NCBI GenBank assembly: GCA_041393395.1 | Contig: JAWKKG010000003.1 | Span: 310,001 to 374,000, forward strand | Direction: 5' to 3' | DNA length: 64,000 nt | Origin: JAGQIB01 sp041393395 | GTDB taxonomy: Bacteria > ARS69 | Shown here: one piece after another, positions 60,916 through 64,000 of the stretch | Layout: every line of letters starts with the position of its first letter | How positions within the stretch are numbered: the first letter of the stretch is position 1 | Notes under the pieces: generated by a model | What the model saw: the letters and a program-made list of their open reading frames with translations, nothing else | What the model was told of the DNA's origin: nothing | Database searches by the model: none | Program-made: the position numbers and the translations under genes

Positions 60916-62052
60916 TCACCTCGGCCACCCTGCTAGGCGAAGGCCGACGCGGGCTTGAGTACGCTCGCTCAGGGACGAGCCCGCTTTGTTCTCGCCGAGT
61001 ATCGACCAAGCCCGTCCCTGATCATCGACGATCTCGCCCTCGCGAACCGAGAGCTCCCCCAGCCGCCCCTCCACCCGCCGCCCAAACACCACCGCACCCC
61101 CCACCCGCGGCCCCGGCCCACCCTGGGCCCCCCGAAACGGCGACGCCATCGTCGAATCCCGGAAGATCACCCATTCCCCGATGTTCTCCACCACCGGCCC
61201 CGTCACCGGCACCACCGTGGTCTCATCCAGCCGGATCACGCTCTCCAGAGGCCGCTCACACGCCACCTGCAACCACTCCGGCGGAATCCCCGCCTCCACA
61301 TCCTCCCCCGAGATCATCTGCACCCCCGGCACCCGATCCGGCGCCGGGGCCTGCATCACGAGCGCATCCGCTCTCGCCCCCCGCAACGCCCCGAGCGACA
61401 GCACGAACGACGGCACCTCCACCAGCCGTTCCCCGGCCCGCGCCCCGACCACCGCCACACCATCGTCCTGCCGCCACAACGTCTCCGTGGCCTCGTCGTA
61501 CAGGAGCGAGTTCCCGTCCATCAGCAGCCCGCTGACCCGCAGCTCGAGCGTCTCACCGCTCTCCGTCCCCTCCGTCCGCCGCTCCCACACGCGCGACGTC
61601 CCGCACACCGAGCAGAACGTCGCCACGAGCGGAATGCCGTCCACCTCGTCCACCACGAGCTCGCGCTCGAGCAGCCACACGAGCGGCCACGCGCGCACCT
61701 CGGTCTCGCCGCGCACGATGAGCACCGGCTCCTCGGGGGCGAGATCCGTCTCGTCGGCCCGCGCGTGCAGCGGATCGCGGATGGGGACGAAGTCATCGCG
61801 CGACACGCTCGAGATCCGCACGCGCGCGAGCGCCGCCGGGACCGCGATCTCCGTGCGCCAGCCGGCCGCCGCGAGGAGCGCCGGAGTCGCGGGCTCGTAG
61901 CCGCGCAGCTCCACCGAGCTCCGCTCGCCGCCGGCCGTCTTCGCCGCATCCCCCGCATCCTCCGACCCGTCCCCGCGCAGAATCACCCACGCCATCACGG
62001 CCAGCGCGAGGCCGACCCCCACCAGCGCCACGACCCGCCGCCCGTCCGTCAC
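60916..62052 (-). CDS. DUF3179 domain protein, membrane-anchored, apparently truncated at the C-terminus
   Basis: A 378-residue protein starting at a GTG overlapping the upstream stop (GTGA). One N-terminal TM anchor (VVALVGVGLALAVMAWVIL) is followed by a DUF3179 domain: AWPLVWLLERELVVDEVDGI, the cysteine pair TFCSVCGTSRVW, ELRVSGLLMDGNSLLYDEAT and TLWRQDDG. Family members normally finish with a WNVLG-x-A-SG...LP...FWFAW segment. Here the sequence reaches WSILGENKAG and then stops after a non-conserved tail, at the point where GC content drops. It looks cut by the island. It is coupled to the asparagine-synthase-like gene. Confidence 0.82.
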   Translation of the reverse strand: MTDGRRVVALVGVGLALAVMAWVILRGDGSEDAGDAAKTAGGERSSVELRGYEPATPALLAAAGWRTEIAVPAALARVRISSVSRDDFVPIRDPLHARADETDLAPEEPVLIVRGETEVRAWPLVWLLERELVVDEVDGIPLVATFCSVCGTSRVWERRTEGTESGETLELRVSGLLMDGNSLLYDEATETLWRQDDGVAVVGARAGERLVEVPSFVLSLGALRGARADALVMQAPAPDRVPGVQMISGEDVEAGIPPEWLQVACERPLESVIRLDETTVVPVTGPVVENIGEWVIFRDSTMASPFRGAQGGPGPRVGGAVVFGRRVEGRLGELSVREGEIVDDQGRAWSILGENKAGSSLSERTQARVGLRLAGWPR

Positions 62053-63680
62053 GCGCCGACCTCCTCGAGCCAGTCCCGCACGAGATAGCTCTCCACGCCC
62101 TCCATCCCGGTGTACGTCCGCCGCACGACGCTCCCGGGAATCACCTCGTCCCAGCCCACACCATCTCCCCGCCGGATCCCTTGCCCGTCCCACCGGCGCA
62201 TCCACCGCCGCGCCCATCGCGCCGCCCCGAGCACGCCGAACCTCCGCGCCCACCGCCGCGGCCGACGTCTCGACACCGGCACCACGCCGGGGTTGGGGAG
62301 GGGCAGCCGCCACGGCAGGCCGGCGCGGCGCACGTAGTCCTGGTAGAGGTCGCGCTCGTGTCGCTCCTCGCGGGTTGCGGTGGACCAGAACTCACGCAGC
62401 TCGCGATCGAGAAACGGGAGTCGCCACTCGAACCCGAAGAACTCGTACGCGCGCACGGCCGCGCCCACGCGCTTCGTGGAGTACTCGCGCCATTCCCACG
62501 CCTGCAGCGCGCGCCGTAGCCGCTCGTCCGCCTCGCCGTCCGCCGGCAGGAACTCCCGCACCGATTCCCGCACCCGGGACCGTAGCTCCTCCGCCACGCC
62601 GCCTCGGCGCGGCCACGGATTCAGACAGTAGCGACGCCAGATCACGTTCTGCACGGCGTCCTTCTCCGGATCGCCCCCCGGACCATCCACCGGCACGTCC
62701 CGCGCGACGAGTCCCGCGAAGTGCCCGGGCAGGATCACCGCGCGATCCGGCGCGCCGATCACGCGCGACGAGCGCAGGTCCGACAGTGCCAGGCACTCGA
62801 GGAGCCACGGCGCGCTCGACAGACCATCCGCCTCGCGGCAGTACCGCCGACGTTCCTCGCTCCGGTACCACTCGACCCACCGCGCCGGCTGCGCGCCGAA
62901 GTGCAGCAGCGGGAACCCGAGCCGCTCGGCGACCTCGCGCGCGATCGTCGTCTCCCAGTGGCGCGCCTGCCGGGTGGCGACGCACACGACGTTCTCATAC
63001 CCGAGACGTCGCGCGAGAATCGCGAGCAGCCGCGAGTCGTGACCGCCCGTGAGCGGGATCACCGCGCGCCGCCCGCCCAGCGACTCGAACGTGCGCGCGG
63101 CCATGCGCTGCATGCGGACGTCCAGCGCGTCGAGGCGATCGAGGCGGGACACCCCGGTGTCGACCGGCTGCGTTCGCCCGAGGTCGGCGGTGGAGATCAC
63201 GCGCACCTCGGATCCGCGCTCGCCGTCCCGCACGCGCAGCGCTTCTCCCGCGCGCAGCGCGAACACGTCCGGATCGAGCGTGCGATGCCCGAGCACGAAC
63301 CCGCCGCACCGCGCCTCCGCCACCGCGACCGGATCCAGTGCGCCGCCGCCGCCGATCTCCCGGGCCCGGCGCGCGTCGTCCGTCACGACCACGCGTCCGT
63401 CCCGCCAGGTCCAGAACAGGGGAAACGATCGCCGCGCGTCCGTGGCCGCGATCCATTCGTCTTCCGCGACTCGCGACACCACCGAGAAGCTCCCCTCGGC
63501 GCCGGCCACCGCCGCGAGCCAGGCTTCCGCGGACTCCGGCGCACGCACGGGGCCCGGCCACTCGCCGCGCACGAATCCGCCGAACGTGTCCCGCCAGGGA
63601 AACACGTCGCGCGAGCGCAGGTCCCACGGCGCCGGATCCCGCCCGGCGATCTCCTGGGAGAGGGAAACGATCCATCTCAT
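62049..63680 (-). CDS. Asparagine-synthase-like protein lacking the glutaminase cysteine
   Basis: A 543-residue protein related to glutamine-dependent asparagine synthetases. The N-terminal half resembles the Ntn amidotransferase domain but starts MRWIVSL with no Cys2, so it cannot use glutamine in the usual way. The C-terminal ATP-pyrophosphatase domain has the P-loop TGGHDS (AVIPLTGGHDSRLLA) and FEWRLPFLDRELREFW. Such proteins in polysaccharide or secondary-metabolism loci amidate unknown substrates. It overlaps both neighbours by 4 bases: a membrane protein upstream (ATGA) and DUF3179 downstream (GTGA). Confidence 0.82.
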   Translation of the reverse strand: MRWIVSLSQEIAGRDPAPWDLRSRDVFPWRDTFGGFVRGEWPGPVRAPESAEAWLAAVAGAEGSFSVVSRVAEDEWIAATDARRSFPLFWTWRDGRVVVTDDARRAREIGGGGALDPVAVAEARCGGFVLGHRTLDPDVFALRAGEALRVRDGERGSEVRVISTADLGRTQPVDTGVSRLDRLDALDVRMQRMAARTFESLGGRRAVIPLTGGHDSRLLAILARRLGYENVVCVATRQARHWETTIAREVAERLGFPLLHFGAQPARWVEWYRSEERRRYCREADGLSSAPWLLECLALSDLRSSRVIGAPDRAVILPGHFAGLVARDVPVDGPGGDPEKDAVQNVIWRRYCLNPWPRRGGVAEELRSRVRESVREFLPADGEADERLRRALQAWEWREYSTKRVGAAVRAYEFFGFEWRLPFLDRELREFWSTATREERHERDLYQDYVRRAGLPWRLPLPNPGVVPVSRRRPRRWARRFGVLGAARWARRWMRRWDGQGIRRGDGVGWDEVIPGSVVRRTYTGMEGVESYLVRDWLEEVGA

Positions 63681-64000
63681 GCCCGCCCCCTCCGCCGCAC
63701 GATCAACGCCAGGTGCGCGCCGATCGCCACCACCGCCGCCCCCGCCGTCACCCACACATTCCCCTGCACCGCCCGCACCCCCCACACCAGCAGCACGAAC
63801 GGCACCGCCCGCACCAGCTCCCGCGCCAGCACGTTCAGACTCGCTCCCGCCTTCGCCCCGGCCGCGCGGAACGTGACCTCGATCACGAACAGGCGCGCCA
63901 ACGCCCCCACGCCCGCGAACAGCAGGATCGCGCCCGCCGGCTCCATCGTCCGCGCGCCCACCGCGAGCGCCGCCACGGAGGCCCCGAGCACCACCGCGTG
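63677..64000 (-). CDS. Multi-pass membrane protein, C-terminal part (5' end outside window)
   Basis: The last ~107 codons of a hydrophobic protein, open to the window edge. About four TM helices are visible (AVVLGASVAALAVGA, GAILLFAGVGALARLFVI, AVPFVLLVWGVRAVQGN, VWVTAGAAVVAIGAHLALIV) with a basic C-terminus RRRGRA. The layout is like the end of a polysaccharide flippase or exporter (MATE/Wzx type), which would fit the asparagine-synthase-like partner, but this part is too short to identify. The stop overlaps the next ATG (ATGA). Confidence 0.55.
   Translation of the reverse strand, partial: HAVVLGASVAALAVGARTMEPAGAILLFAGVGALARLFVIEVTFRAAGAKAGASLNVLARELVRAVPFVLLVWGVRAVQGNVWVTAGAAVVAIGAHLALIVRRRGRA

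Noticed and set aside
60752..61009. 85-codon minus-strand frame between the DUF3179 gene and the cassette
   Set aside because: It overlaps the DUF3179 end, has no clear start site, and its stop is formed by the GTTAGGC box. It could be the remnant of a lost gene but cannot be supported.

Overview
The window is GC-rich chromosomal DNA of a Gram-negative, surface-protein-rich bacterium. Three things point to the FCB superphylum, most probably a Candidatus Eisenbacteria-like lineage (inference; no rRNA or marker tree is available here). Many secreted proteins end in a FlgD-like/type-IX-style C-terminal domain. Others end in a short W-x-x-[LIV]-K-x-x-[aromatic]-R tail. An ECF sigma factor sits next to a large kinase/WD40 receptor. 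No tRNA, rRNA, CRISPR array or replication origin was recognised.

Layout. 1-6.7 kb: RecQ C-terminus, a small HExxH protein, an OsmC protein, a gingipain-like C25 protease, a cupin and an ABC exporter. 6.7-18.6 kb: mostly secreted proteins (caspase-like, a paralogous pair, arylsulfotransferase-like, an 816-residue beta-propeller protein, two tandem beta-helix proteins), with an acetyltransferase and rsgA. 18.7-23.6 kb: a DUF523/DUF1722-tonB-exbB-exbD operon, then guaA. 23.7-28.4 kb: a nitric-oxide detoxification locus (norB and ric divergent from norR, with a recognisable sigma-54 promoter). 28.4-35.5 kb: secreted proteins, an ECF sigma factor and a Ser/Thr kinase-WD40 protein. 35.5-42.3 kb: small minus-strand enzymes (acetyltransferase, methyltransferases, VOC protein, DinB) and a second large beta-propeller protein. 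42.6-46.4 kb: a 1,240-residue surface protein with 678-bp tandem repeats. 46.4-54 kb: methyltransferases, a protease-nuclease fusion, ankyrin, phosphotransferase and acetyltransferase genes, and small exported proteins.

The most unusual part is about 54.5-61 kb. It is visibly lower in GC and all its non-IS genes lie on the minus strand. It has the geometry of an integron cassette array without an integrase: gene stops are followed within 7-24 bases by attC-like sites (57909-58011 and 60106-60138, plus partial sites). Its cargo is a TcmP/DUF5131 (three-Cys-motif) pair, a DUF4145/MltR-like protein, an exported protein, and a two-TM protein split by an intact 1,232-bp IS3 element with a 3-bp target duplication. 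A decayed IS110 transposase lies beside a half attC. The island appears to cut off the 3' end of the adjacent DUF3179 gene. After that come an asparagine-synthase-like gene and the end of a membrane protein.

A theme across the window is that 11 exported proteins carry one of two mutually exclusive C-terminal endings. This suggests two parallel sorting or anchoring routes for surface proteins.
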